From: Rhipidocladum racemiflorum
Taxonomy: Eukaryota; Streptophyta; Magnoliopsida; Poales; Poaceae
DNA: 64,000 bases
Direction: 5' to 3'
NCBI GenBank assembly: GCA_036346355.1
Contig: CM070588.1
Coordinates: forward strand, 13,439,914-13,503,913
This document shows positions 45,525-56,949 of the stretch, piece after piece. Position numbers and translations under genes: made by a program. Position 1 is the stretch's first letter. Every line of letters begins with the position of its first letter. The notes beneath the pieces were generated by a model that saw nothing but the letters and a program-made list of their open reading frames with translations, had not been told where the DNA came from and did no database searches.

Positions 45525-45591
45525 TCAGATTTCGGATCGAGCAACAAACGGACAGTCTCTAGCAATGTGCCCCTTCTGGCGGCAGGCATAG
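45525..45591 (-). pseudogene. CCHC zinc-knuckle ORF, 3' piece (cut by G6)
   Basis: The minus strand reads YACRQKGHIARDCPFVARSE, then a stop. With one CATAG copy and the base beyond 60663 it completes a C-X2-C-X4-H-X4-C knuckle whose first Cys is on the other side of G6 at about 60665. The precise rejoining across a 15-kb insert confirms the G6 boundaries. Confidence 0.85.
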
Positions 45592-46168
45592 TGTGGGATG
45601 CCAGAGACAGGGGTCCCACCTGTGGGACCCACATCCGACTGGGCTAGACGGGCGGAGCAGTAGGCCCAAAGCCCAGTAGCACCACAACGGGCCCGGAGGA
45701 GATTCTCGCCTTGTTCCCCAAGCCAACTCCCGATCCTTCGGGGAAGCTTCGCGCCACGCCCGAAGAACCCGCCAAGAACGAAGCATGCAGCCTGACACTG
45801 CCAGAGCCTACGGTTGCTGAAACCTGACAGGGCGGCAGGCGTGGGTCGGGAAAAGCGCAACCACCTCTCCAAGACGTAGTGCGCCGGAGCCAACGAAGAC
45901 AAAATAGGTGTTGGTAAGGCCACCATGTAGAGGGCCCGGTGGCGCCCATCTGCCATGTACCCTCCCCCCGGTATATAAGGGGAGGAGGGAGAAGGAAAAA
46001 GTAAGCTCATATATCCAAGAACACAGGACTAGGGTATTATCTCCTCCGAGAGAGCCCGAACCTGTCTAAAACAGATTGCCCTCGCATCCTGTGTTACCAT
46101 CAAGTTTAGATCCCGCACAAATCCCCTAGAATCACAAATCTCATTGCCGGCGAAACCGATCGTCGACA
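45592..46168 (+). repeat. G6 5' LTR (577 bp)
   Basis: TGTGGGATGCC...GTCGACA. TATA box TATATAA at 45972-45978. A patch at about 45784-45850 differs strongly, mainly by one-base indels, from the 3' LTR; elsewhere only about five transitions are visible. Confidence 0.9.
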
Positions 46169-46170
46169 GT

Positions 46171-46189
46171 TGGCGCGCCAGGTAGGGGC
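46171..46189 (+). other. G6 primer binding site
   Basis: TGGCGCGCCAGGTAGGGGC two bases after the LTR end, the same type as in G4. Confidence 0.88.
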
Positions 46190-46215
46190 TTGTGTCAAGA
46201 TCTTCGTCAAGCTTG

Positions 46216-48250
46216 ATGGCTACGACGAGCGAAGCCTCCACAACCTTCTTCCCGGGCCAGGTCTTCCGTTTCGGAAGCCTGACCTTCATCTCCAACGACC
46301 TTGGGAGCCTTTCCCTCTCTAAGGGAACCGTGCTGCAGCGCGGCGAGGTTTCCGGCGAGCCATCGCCATGACTTCCGTGCCGATCGGAGGGTCCCCCTGT
46401 CTCGTGCTCTAAAATGCCGAATGGGGAACCGAAGGCCCATTCCGGCCTGGGAGTCGGACTCGAAGACGCCGAGGTGCGAATGGTGGGGGTTCTCGCTGCC
46501 AAACCACTCGGCACCTCCGAGCGCCTGGATTTATCTTCCCCAGGCTCACCCAGCTCAGCGGCCGAGTCAGAAGAAAGCCTAGAGAGTTGCTGGAATTTCC
46601 GTAGAGTCTGCGTAATCGAGGGCTCGCGGGCGGATTCGCAGCAGCGCCTCGACGCCTCCGCCGCCGCCGACTTGGAAGGTGGCCGAGCAACTGAACTCCG
46701 ACGCTGGCGCTGCATTTCCGGATCGCGCTCGGCTGTCAATGAAGACATTCTGCAAGCTAAGATGGGGGACCAAGCTGTTTTTCGTACCCCGCAGCAGAAT
46801 ATTGTCGCCTCCAAGACACTCCTGGACACCCTGACCCCTATGCTGGGGGCGGGTGATCCAGTCGCCCCGATCGTGGCCCAAGTAAAGGCCATGGTGACGG
46901 CGGCAGCGATCCAGCAGGCCCAGACCGACCAACCGGCAAAGGAGCTGTCACGCGGTCCGGAAAGGACCCAGACGGCCAACAGCCGGTCAGGACGGGAAGC
47001 CCGCCAGACACATCATGTTCCACCTCGCGAAGATGACCTGCGACACAGCATCAACCGCGACCTCCGTTCAGACCTCGACGCCAGGCGCCGCGACCGAGAA
47101 AGGGAGGAACAACGCCGTCAAGCCGATGAATATGAACGCTACGGCATTCTTCCGCGAGATCGTGAAGTACGCCAAGCGCGATCCTCTCCGCGTCGATCAC
47201 CACCCGGAGGGTGTCGCGGGGTCATTGAAGGGGTTCGCGCGTTTACCCCTCACCTACGCCGAGTGGTTTGGCCTGATGGATTTAATCCTAAAGGCATCAC
47301 CAGGTTCGACGGTGAGAGGGACCCGGAGGCGTGGCTACAAGTATATGCTCTGGCAGTCAGGGCCGCCGGGGGGGATCAGAAAGTCATGGCAAACTACTTA
47401 CCGGTTACCCTCTCGCCCCTGGCCCAAGCATGGCTCACCTGGACTTCCAAATAACTCTATAGATTCCTCGGGAGATCTGTGTGAGCAGTTCATTTCAAAT
47501 TTCCAGTGGCACCTACAGCGCCTGTGCACCCCTTGGGACTCAGACGGCTACACCAAAGGAGGAACGAACCCCTCCGGAGTTCGCCAAGCGCTTCATGCAC
47601 AGGAAAAGCACCGCTCGGGATGTCACAGATGCGATTGCGATAGCCGCCTTCCGTAAGGGAGTCACGACCCGACCTCATCAAGAAGATGTCCCGAAGCCAC
47701 CAACGCCGGTCCGGAGCTGTTCGCCCTAGTGGACTGCTACGCTTCAGCCTCCGAGGCTCTGGCGAACGGGCGTGACGAGGAAGGACCAGTCGAACCCCCA
47801 ATGAAAGAAAAGAAGCGCAAGGGTGAAGAGCCGTGGCGCCGCAAAGCACCAACTCACCCTCGCGCCCTCAAAGAGGATGGATATGATAAGGTTATGAACT
47901 CACTTTGCCCTTTCCATCCGAAGGGGAGGCATGCCGCCAAGGACTGCTTCACCCTAAAGAGGTTCGCCCGCGAGAGCAAGAAGCAGGCTGGACAAGGTCC
48001 GAGTGGGCACGCCGCCAACAAGCCACCTCCCCCCGAAGCCGAGGAGGACTATCAGGAAGCCGATCTCGAGCTCAACTACATATTCGGGGGCTCAGCTGCA
48101 TATGAGTCCAAGCGGAAGCAAAAGCTCACCGCCCGGGACATCTACGTGGTACGGCCGGAAACGCCCCAATATGTACGCTGGTCCGAGGTCGCGATAACCT
48201 ACGACCGCTCGGATCACCCGGATCACGTCCCATTCCCCGGCAGGTATCCT
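46216..48250 (+). pseudogene. G6 gag
   Basis: First ATG after the PBS is at 46216 (MATTSEASTTFFPGQ); this frame stops near 46370. The gag core is in another frame: TPHLRRVVWPDGFNPKGITR and AAGGDQKVMANYLPVTLSPL near 47240-47430, ending TWTSK*. LCEQFISNFQWHLQRL follows after a shift, then a segment with MNSLCPFHPKGRHAAKDCF (His-variant zinc motif, about 47895-47950) and DIYVVRPETPQYVRWSEVAI leading into protease. An Arg/Glu-rich stretch (RRRDREREEQRRQ) precedes the core. At least four frame breaks. The nearest relatives by eye are RIRE2-like Tat elements. Confidence 0.85.
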
Positions 48251-48630
48251 CTCGTCTTGGCGCCTGTCGTCCGCGGCATCAAGCTCAAGAGGGTATTGAT
48301 CGACACGGAGCGGGCTCAATGTCCTCTTTGTCAAAACCCTTGACGATATGGGGATTCCACGGTCGGAGCTAAAGCGCGGATCGTCGCCTTTCCACGGTGT
48401 CATACCTGGAACTTCAGCGACACCACTCGGACAAATCACTCCGCCGGTCACTTTCGGCGCGAGGGAGAATTACCGGACAGAGAACCTTGGTTTCGAGGTG
48501 GCAGATTTTGCAACAGCATATCATGCCATCTTGGGGAGACCGGCGCTGGCCAAGTTCATGGCGCACTTCACTACACGCATTTGACATTGAAGATGCCGGC
48601 CGAGTGGTATCATCGCTTCACGCGGTGACA
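48251..48630 (+). pseudogene. G6 protease
   Basis: VLAPVVRGIKLKRVLID leads to the active-site Asp, but the Gly-Ser-Gly part is destroyed by an indel at 48300-48315, so the frame reads TERAQCPLCQ. The original frame resumes as TLDDMGIPRSELKRGSSPFH, GTSATPLGQITPPVTFG and YHAILGRPALAKFMAHF, the protease C-terminal half. Catalytically dead. Confidence 0.85.
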
Positions 48631-48850
48631 TGAAGCGCTTTTTCCGTGATGTGAAGGCTGCGAGATGGCCGAGTCCCTGGAGGCGCGAGCGGGTCGGGAA
48701 GGGATCCGGCGAGAAGCGGATTCCGAGAAGCCGGAAGGCGGCGTTCCCACCCGCAAAGCGCGAAACCCCAGGATCGGCCCCGAAGAAGGTACCAAAAGAA
48801 TCCTCCTCGACCCGTCCGATCCGTCGCGAACCGCCTTGATCGGGACAGGG

Positions 48851-49499
48851 CTCGGGGACAAATAGGAGGACGTGCTCGTCACTTTCCTGTGGGCGAATAA
48901 AGACGTCTTCGCCTGGAAGCCGTCGGACATGCCCGGAGTTCCCAGGGAGGTGATCGAGCACGCATTAAATGTAGACCAATCGGCCAGGCCAGTCAAGCAA
49001 AGGCTGCGGCGATTCGCCCAAGACCACCGACAAGCCATCAGGGAGGAGATTACAAAGTTGTTAGCCGCAGGCTTCATCAAAGAAGTGTATCACCCCGACT
49101 GGTTGGCAAACCCTGTCCTTGTCCAGAAGAAGAATAAAAGCTGGCGCATGTGTGTTGATTACACCGACTTCAACAAGGCTTGTCCGAAAGATCCCTTTGG
49201 TCTCCCCCGTATTGATCAGGTGGTAGACTCCACTGCCGGATCCTGACTACTTAGTTTTTTGGACGCCTACTCAGGCTATCATCAAATCCGGCTTCGAGAG
49301 GAGGATTGCGAGAAGACCTCGTTTATCACCCCGTTCGGAGCATATTGCTACATCACCATGCCGTTTGGGCTGAAGAACGCTGGCGCGACTTATCATTGTA
49401 GCGTCTGGTGATGTTTTCACCATCGGCTTGGGCCCTTAGCGTGGAAGCTTATGTGGATGATATAGTGGTCAAAAACCGAAATGAAAACGACCTCACCTC
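48851..49499 (+). pseudogene. G6 reverse transcriptase, first part
   Basis: NKDVFAWKPSDMPGVP, DWLANPVLVQKKNKSWRMCV, DYTDFNKACPKDPFGLP, then a TGA near 49244 (GS*LLSFLDAY), SGYHQIRLREEDCEKTSF and PFGLKNAGATYH. After a further shift, catalytic YVDD at 49450-49461. The reading reaches DDIVVKNRNENDLT, where the solo LTR interrupts. Excising 49500-52892 with one ACCTC continues in frame as SDLAEMF. Bases 48631-48850 hold the linker, with no clear domain. Confidence 0.9.
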
Positions 49500-52400
49500 A
49501 CTTAACACCCCAAAATTTTGCTTTTCTTAAATTCATGTGTGATTTGGCACTTTGGTGAATTTTGGAATTTTACGGAATTTATTTGGATTTATTTGGAATT
49601 TATTTGAATTTATTCCATTTTGAAATAATTAAAGAATTTAATTTTGCAAATAAAATTTTGTTGAAATATTTTATTTGAGTCCCAAATACCTAAAATATTT
49701 TCCAGAATTTTTCCCGGAATTTTTCTGAAGTCTTTCGCTATTTTTAATGAATTAAATGAATTCTTGGGAATTATTTTAAATATTAAATCGCTGGAAATTC
49801 ATCTCGGGTAATCTTTGTTCATCAGAGCCGAACGAGTCGGACTCAGTCCGACCGAGCCACGTGACTCGGACCGAACCACTCTAAAACCTAATCGATCCCA
49901 ACCGTTGGATCAAGATTCAGCGAGTCGGATTTCCGTGCCGGATTCGACGCGTCAGGCCGAACCGATTACGCCGTGCGATCGTGGCGCGATCGTGCCGCGT
50001 GGACGCGGCTGTCGTCGTCGTCTCGCCGAGTCGAGCGGACTCCGCCGTAATCCGTCATGGTAGAACTAGGTTTCCGTTTACTGCGCCGAGGCTATTTAAT
50101 GCCCGGCTCACACCCCGAGATCGCTTGACTTTGCGCACCAGTAGCCCTAGACAACGTCGCTGGCCACGCCGCCGTTAAGCGCAATCACTCGCCGGAGTTG
50201 CCTCTTTCTCCGCCGTGGTTCTTTGCCGATTGCGGCCATCTCCGCCGTCCTCCCGCCCGTTGTGCGGTCGGACTCCTCGCGTCGGCGCGCCGAGCTACCT
50301 CTCACTACGCCGGAGGAGCCCGCAGCGCCGTTACCGTGGTCGCCGTCCTCGGCGCCCGGCACAACTCCGCCGTGAAGCCATCGCCGACCGAGCTCCACCA
50401 ACCGTCCGGATCAAGATCCAGGGCCCGGTGCGCCCGCGTCATCTCACGGTGAGATTTCGTCAAAATCCCGAGATCCAATCTCGGCCGTTAGATCTAGATC
50501 CAACGTTCGAGATCAATCGCGTTCACCCCAAGCGGCGTGAGTCCAGATCCAATCTAGGCCGTTGATTTTCAAACCAACGGCGAGATTGCGCCACGTGTCG
50601 AGGCTTGGCCGTCAGCGGTCGGCGCCATCCAGCGCGCGTGTGGACGCCGACACGCGGAGCCGCATGTCGGCCGCGTGACCAAACTGCACCATGGCGTCAC
50701 GGCGACGTCATGGCGAACCCGCATGTCGGTGGTTGTCCCGACCAGCGGCGTGAGCGGATGGCGTCACCGGCGGACCACGCTGTCGGACGATGGATTACGT
50801 GGGATGAGTCCACGGTGGACCCAGCGTAGCGTGGACCACGTCCATGGACCGGCTGGCGTCAAGCCAGGCCAATCGAAAGCTGCCACGTGTCCTTGCGACG
50901 CCAATAATTAATTTCCGAAAAATAAAATGATTTATTAATTCGAAATAATGATTTGATTTTGATTCAAACTTCAAGCGCTTATAACTTTTGCGTTTCAACT
51001 CTGATTTGAGTGATTCAAATTTCTAAATTTGTATAAAATTGAGACCTACCTAAATATGAATTTTATTTAATTTTTGGACTAAAAGTTTTTCTCTGTAAAA
51101 TTATTTAATTGATTATTTAAACTTTAAATAATCATAACTTTGCATTTTAACTCCAAATTTGTGATTCCAGTTTCTAAAAATTCATAAAATTATGTTCTCT
51201 CTGTTCATGGATTTTATTTGGATGTTTGGACACTTTTTGCCTATTGTTTATTTGTGTATTGCTATTTGGGACGCTTTACGAGTAGAGCGTTGAAGTCTGG
51301 GAAGGACTCGAAGGAGAAGTATTGACTCGAGGATCCAACTCAAGACCAAGAACAAGTACTTTTTGAAGGCAAGTTGTGCTTTGACCATGTTGATCCTATT
51401 TTGAAACTTATTTTGATTTAACCTATTGCATGCTAAGTTCCAATAGAAAAATACTTTATGGGGGATTAGATAAGTACCAATTTGTTGTATGACACCTTGA
51501 TTATTTAAGTATGTGCCATGACCCCTTGTCACCCTAGTTGTGGTTTACTAGTTGGACATTATTAAATTGCCAACATGGGTTTTAGACCGTTGTAGTATAC
51601 TGCTTAGACCTGCTACGTGCTCATGACATGATTTTGGACAATCAAATGTTAATATTGACTTAATGATATATTGAACCTGTTTTGGAAAGGTATCATGTGA
51701 TGTTGATGGCACGTGGTGCATGGTAATCAACTGGGGTTTGATAAATAGTTTTCGACCGGGGCATGTGGCAAGAGTAATCAGGTGGGCCAGTTGTGGCATT
51801 GGGGATGATGTTTTGGTTCTTCGGGTAGTCTTGCCCTGGTCACCCTAAGGACTTAACCTTGCAAGCCTTTGAACTGGGTCTAACGTGCAACCACATGTCT
51901 GTAATGGGACGGACCTAGTTGACTAAGTTGCTAATAACGTACCTGTGGGACCTCAGGAGGTCAACTACACCCTTTGTGTAAGTTGTACGGGGAGCGTCTG
52001 GCCGAGGCCAGTACCCATCTAACGGTTGATTGGCCTAAACTTCGCCTTAGCTAAGGGAAGGGTTAGTGTGCAATAACCGGGAGGACCACTTGTATTGTTA
52101 GAGGTTTCCGAAAGACTTTGTTACGAACTTCGCCTTTGTGGTGTTTGACTGTATCTTGTGGGTAAAGTGCATAACCTCTGCAGAGTGTAGAATCTATTCG
52201 AATAGCCGTGTCCGCGGTATTGGACATCGCTCGGGAATTACAGTTAAGGGTTAGATTTTCTCAAAAATAACTTGGATTTGAAAGGTTGGGTTGGATTAAT
52301 AATGATGTTGATGGAAATGTGGATGAGGATGGGAAAGATGTTTATTAAACTCCTTGAAAAGTTATCCATGCTATACTTGTTTCTACTGCTTTCGAATCTA

Positions 52401-52892
52401 CTTATACTACTTGTTAAATGCTGTTTACTGCAAATATACCTTGAGCTATTCCTTTGTACCAAGCCATGCATATAGTATATTAGCCTGCATTCTGTGCATG
52501 ACTTGCTGAGTACCAAGTACTCACCCTTGCCACAATACAACACCAGTTGAAGAGGAGACTACACCAGCTTTGGAGGAGGAGCTCCAAGAGGAACCGTCTA
52601 CTTAGGGAAGCGAGCCAGTCAGTTGCCTGTGGTATACTGGATGGTGCCACGAGTTTATTTGATTTTCCGCTGCTACTATTTCTCTCTTAATAAGTTTCGC
52701 CCTGCGAGGCATACATTTGTAACTTGACCATAAGGTCGAGTAACCAGTTTGACTATTTAAATAAAGTACTCTATTAGTATTGAGTGGTATGATTGTGATA
52801 TTTACCGATGTTAAGACTGTGTGCACTAGCGCGTTCCTGGACTAGTGCTGAATACACAGAGGGTCCGGATTTGCAAATTCGGGGTCCCGACA
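49500..52892 (+). mobile_element. Solo LTR of a gypsy element inside G6 RT
   Basis: 3393 bp, flanked by ACCTC (49495-49499 and 52893-52897). It ends ...GGGGTCCCGACA and begins ACTTAACACCCC, where TG would be expected, so the first bases may be mutated. It has no PBS, coding domain or second LTR. A GC-rich block at 50000-50880 with open frames on both strands looks like LTR leader sequence. The block near 52150-52250 matches the G5 5' LTR near 63120-63180 in inverse orientation, so the family is related to G5. Orientation is inferred from that match. Confidence 0.82.
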
Positions 52893-53660
52893 ACCTCTGA
52901 TCTAGCCGAGATGTTCACAAGTCTGAGGGCATTCCAGATGAGGCTAAACCCCGAGAAGTGTGTTTTCGGAGTTTCCTCCGGGAAGCTACTCGGGTTCATT
53001 GTCTCTCATCGCGGGATCGAGCCGAACCCGGAGAAAATCGGGGCCATCATGAGGATGGCCCCGCCTGCCAGCCAAAAAGAGGTCCAAAAGCTCACTGGGT
53101 GCATGGTAGCGCTTGGCAGGTTTATCTCCCGGTTGGGAGTTCGGGGAATGCCTTTCTTCAAGCTCCTCAAGAAGCAGGACCGCTTTGAATGGACGGCGGA
53201 GGCGCAGCAAGCCTTTGAAGAGCTCAAGGTGTTCCTCTCCACCCCTCCAATTCTAGTCTCGCCGGTGCAAGGTGAACCTCTCCTGCTCTACATAGCGGCG
53301 ACAACTCATGTAGTCAGCGCCGTGATAGTTGTGGAGCGGGAAGAATCGGGACACCGCTACGGCGTGCAACGCCCGGTTTATTTTGTTAGCGAAGTGCTGG
53401 ACGAATCCAAGACACGATATCCTCAAATCCAGAAGCTGATGTACGCCATCTTGATCTCGTCACGGAAGCTGAAGCATTATTTCCAAGGACATTCGATTTC
53501 AGTAGTGACTTCTTTCCCCGTGGGAGAGGTCCTCCATAATCGGGAAGCTACTGGAAGAATTTCAAAGTGGGCAGCCGAGCTTGGAGCTTTCGACGTCTCG
53601 TTCAAGCCGCGCACCGCCGTCAAGTCCCAGGCTTTGGCCGACTTTACTACGAGTGGACCG
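52893..53660 (+). pseudogene. G6 RT end and RNase H
   Basis: RLNPEKCVFGVSSGKLLGFI, GCMVALGRFISRLGVRGMPF, KKQDRFEWTAEAQQAFEELK and VQRPVYFVSEVLDESKTRYP, all in one open frame, parallel to G4 29968-31213 and intact over about 250 codons. The frame breaks near 53650. Confidence 0.92.
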
Positions 53661-54200
53661 AATCCTGCACTTCCCGCACGGAAGAAGAGCCAGAATATTG
53701 GATCATGCACTTCGATGGATCTCTCATGCTTGGAGGAGCAGGGGCGGGAATTCTCCTTGTCTCGCCTAAGGGCGACAGGTTGAAGTATGTCCTTCGGATT
53801 CACTTCCCGGCCTCGAACAATGCCGCAGAGTACAAGGCTCTCATCCATGGGCTCAGACGCCACATCACTTAATCCGACTACCGGGCGGTTCGGTGACTCA
53901 GTTGGTGGTGAACCAAGTACGTAAAGACTGGTCGCGGCGTGGATCGTACCATGACGGCATACCGCCAAGAAGTCCGAATTGGAAGGCAAGTTTGACGGCC
54001 TGGAGTCGGTTCATGTCCTCCGCCGCAATAATGAGGCAGCTGACGACATGGCGAAACTGGGAGCCCCTCGGGCCGATGTCCCGAGTGGTATCTTCATACA
54101 GGATCTTCACGAGCCAACCTTTACAAAACGACGAGCGCCGAGTACAGATCCTGGGACAGGTGTCCTGCTCATAGATCCCGAATGGACTACCCCGTAACTT
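53661..54200 (+). pseudogene. G6 second (archaeal-type) RNase H
   Basis: WIMHFDGSLMLGGAGAGILL (catalytic Asp present), FPASNNAAEYKALIHGL (Lys follows the Glu), then a frameshift after 53860, and TQLVVNQVRKDW near 53900. After it, VHVLRRNNEAADDMAKLGAP near 54015. This extra domain after the usual RNase H is a Tat-lineage mark. Confidence 0.85.
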
Positions 54201-55390
54201 GATTACCTCCTGAAGGACAAACTCCCTAAGCGACCACTCTGCAGAGCGCCTCCCGACAAGCCAAGTCCTATGTGGTGGTGGGCGACGAGCTCTTCCTAAG
54301 AGCGCCTCAGTGTCCTCAGCGGTGTATTTCGGGACAAGTGGGAAGAGAGCTGCTCCAAGAAATCCACTCGGGATGTGTGGCCATCATGCGGCATCAAGCG
54401 CCTTGGTTGGGAAAGCCTACCGACAGGGCTTCTTCCGCCAACGGCGTGAACGGATGCCAAGGAGATCGCTCGAACCTCGCGAGGGCTGCCGCTTCTATGC
54501 AAGGCGGACACACTTGCCGGCCACAGAGCTGCAAACTATCCCCATCTCTTGGCCCTTCGCAGTCTGGGGGCTCGATTTAGTGGGCCCGCTCAAGAAGGCT
54601 CAAGGTGGTTTCGCCTACCTCTTCATAGCTATTGACAAGTTCACCAAGTGGATCGAAGCCAAACCAGTCGCCACTATCACTGCGGTTAAGGCCAAGGAGT
54701 TCTTCCAGGATATCGTGGTCAGATTCGAGTGCCCAACCGATCATCACGGATAACGGCACCCAATTTAGGAGTGAAGAATTCCAAGAGTGGTGCGGCGTCG
54801 GGATCAAGATCTGCCAGCTTCGGTGGCTCACCCACGAAGCAATGGGTAGGTCAAGCGGGCTAACGGTCTGGTCCTCCAAGGCCTTAAGGCCAGGATCTTC
54901 GACCGCCTCAAAACATACGCTGCCCGATGGGTGAAGGAGTTACCGCTTGCACTGGGACTTAGAACCACTCCCAGCCGAGCAACTGGCCAAACACCCTTTT
55001 TTCTGGTCTATGGTGCAGAGGCGGTTCTGCCGACCGAACTAGGGTTCGAATCCACGAGGGTTCGGAACTACGACGAAGCCAAGTCCGAGGGAAGCCGAAT
55101 GGTGGAGCTTGATCAACTCGAGGAGGCTCGGAACGTTGCAGCCATCCAGTCGGCTAAGTACCTCCAAGGACTTCGGCGTTACCACTCGCAATGTCGAAGT
55201 AGAACCTTTCGTAGGAGATCTGGTCCTGAGAAGGAATCAGAAAAGCGAGCACAAGCTCTCTCCAATTTGGGAAGGTCCGTACATTGTGGAGAAGACGGTC
55301 CGGCCGGGTGCTTATCGACTTAGACGTGAAGACGGCGAGATTTTGGCGAATACTTGGAACGCCGAACAGCTCCGTCGCTTCTACGCATAA
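54201..55390 (+). pseudogene. G6 integrase
   Basis: GKAYRQGFF and CRFYARRTHLPA (zinc region), WGLDLVGPLKKAQGGFAYLF (first Asp), ITDNGTQFRSEEF (second Asp, after a shift near 54735). The third acid is lost: the VERAN motif reads GTCAAGCGG, giving Lys for Glu, near 54852. Then RTTPSRATGQTPFFLVYGAE, GDLVLRRNQKSEHKLSPIWE and LRRFYA, stop at 55388-55390. Three or more frameshifts. Confidence 0.9.
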
Positions 55391-55939
55391 GTTATTTACC
55401 CGACTCTCACATATTAAATAAAATGGTGATCCGTCTTATTTTCTGAAGTTCTGTGTGATGCTAGTCCCGAGTGGTTGTTACTCGACTGGTGTAACACCTA
55501 ACCCTGGTCGCGCCGGTACAAAACGCACGGAAATAAAAACTGCGATGAGCACAAAACTCCGGCGGTTTATACCAGCGCGCATAACGGAATGGGTAGAGCC
55601 TGAAAGCACTAACCACTTGGGAACTACAATTCGCAGCGCCAGAATTTAACCGAGATTCGCCTGATCGTGAGTTTCTAGCCATCAAAAGCTCGAGCCCCAA
55701 CGCCTCATTGCTGGCTCTAGAGCAACTGACTAGAACAGTTGATCAGGCGGAACCCTAAAACTCGGAATAAATATGACAACATAGATCGGGAAAGTTTTCA
55801 CACTTTGTTCCTTAGTATTAGTAATTTACATTGCTAACTTTCTTTTTCATTTTCTCGCTTAAAAAAGGGGAAGGCGGGCGCTTCCTCGCCGCTAATCCCG
55901 CCGCCGCCGCTGGGAGGCTCGGGAGAGAGGTCGTCGGGA
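55391..55939 (+). other. G6 spacer after pol
   Basis: No gene or repeat recognised; AT-rich between 55750 and 55870. Belongs to the long 3' region of the element. Confidence 0.55.
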
Positions 55940-56281
55940 TCAGACGCGACGCGAGCGACGTAGCGCCGCTAGGATCTCGTCCTCAACCACCCAAAGGGGT
56001 GGTATGAGGCGAACGAGAGTCCTGATGGCCAGGTCGTCGTGGCGCTCGCGCCCGATCATCTCCATGATGATCTCAGCCACCTCGTGGAGCCCCGGAGCCA
56101 CCTCCAGCAAGGCGGCCACTGCGGCGGCGTCGCTGGCGGCTCCTTCCTCCTCCTCCGCCTCTAGAGTGGCGAAGTTGAGCTCCTCCCAAAACTCTGCGTC
56201 CTCCCAGTTATGGAGTAGCCCGAAGAATCGCTGGCGGAAGAATGCCACGTAGGGGCCAACGAATCTCCTCATGCTAGCCAT
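55940..56281 (-). CDS. Antisense ORF of G6, 113 aa, unknown function
   Basis: Opposite to gag-pol. ATG at 56281 (MASMRRFVGPYVAFFRQRFF), uninterrupted to the stop at 55940. A minus-strand TATA box (GGTTATAAATGG at about 56355-56366) lies 75 bp upstream and a pyrimidine-rich leader (CTTC repeats) between, so it looks like its own promoter and short leader. The protein has an aromatic/basic N-terminus, then NWEDAEFWEELNFATLEAEE, an Ala/Glu-rich helical stretch and LAIRTLVRLIPPLWVVEDEI. I do not recognise a family. It could be the last exon of the antisense gene upstream, but the TATA and ATG argue for a separate unit. The only undamaged ORF of this size in G6. Confidence 0.5.
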   Translation of the reverse strand: MASMRRFVGPYVAFFRQRFFGLLHNWEDAEFWEELNFATLEAEEEEGAASDAAAVAALLEVAPGLHEVAEIIMEMIGRERHDDLAIRTLVRLIPPLWVVEDEILAALRRSRRV

Positions 56282-56949
56282 GGAGGAAGGCTGGGAGGAA
56301 AGAAAGAGGAAGAAGAAGAAGAAGAAGGGGACGATCGCTCGAGGGCGGTGACGTCCCATTTATAACCTGTACCTGGCTCTGGAATCGAGGCGACGCCATT
56401 CAAAAACGCAAAAGACGAAGCGACGCCGCAAGACTGACAATTCGTTCGGAGTGCCAAAGAAGATCGGTACGTTGAACAAAATCAAGGGGCATTTCGCCAA
56501 ACACGTGTCATGAGCAGTTCAAGCTCACTCGGCCTTCCCACTTAATTCGCTCAAATTAAGTGAAAAGCCCGGGGGCTGGAGAGCTAGGAAACGATGCAAG
56601 CCTGGGGGGCTAAACTACTCAGCCAGGTGGCCACAACGTAAGTCTCGACGCTCGAGAGCTGCACGCCAGCCTCTCGGAAAAGCGTGTCTGGGGCAAGAAA
56701 GCCACGGGCCAAGACCCTGGCGCCTAGGAGCCAAACCAGTCGGCTGAAACCCACCCAGAAAGGCGCAACGGGATCCAAAAGGCTGTAGGCCTATATTCTA
56801 GCAACTCAGACAAAGGAGAAGGAGTGAAAGAGGTCTGGAGCTCATTTAGCAGAGGACAACACAAACAAATTATATTCAAGTAAGAAGACACAATATTTCA
56901 AACAAGGAGGGCCAGCACTCAGCATCAAGGTTCACATCGAAGTCAGAAT

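Noticed and set aside
50000..50880. Candidate GC-rich plant exon
   Set aside because: Lies wholly inside a solo LTR with a confirmed target duplication; several overlapping short frames and no domain.
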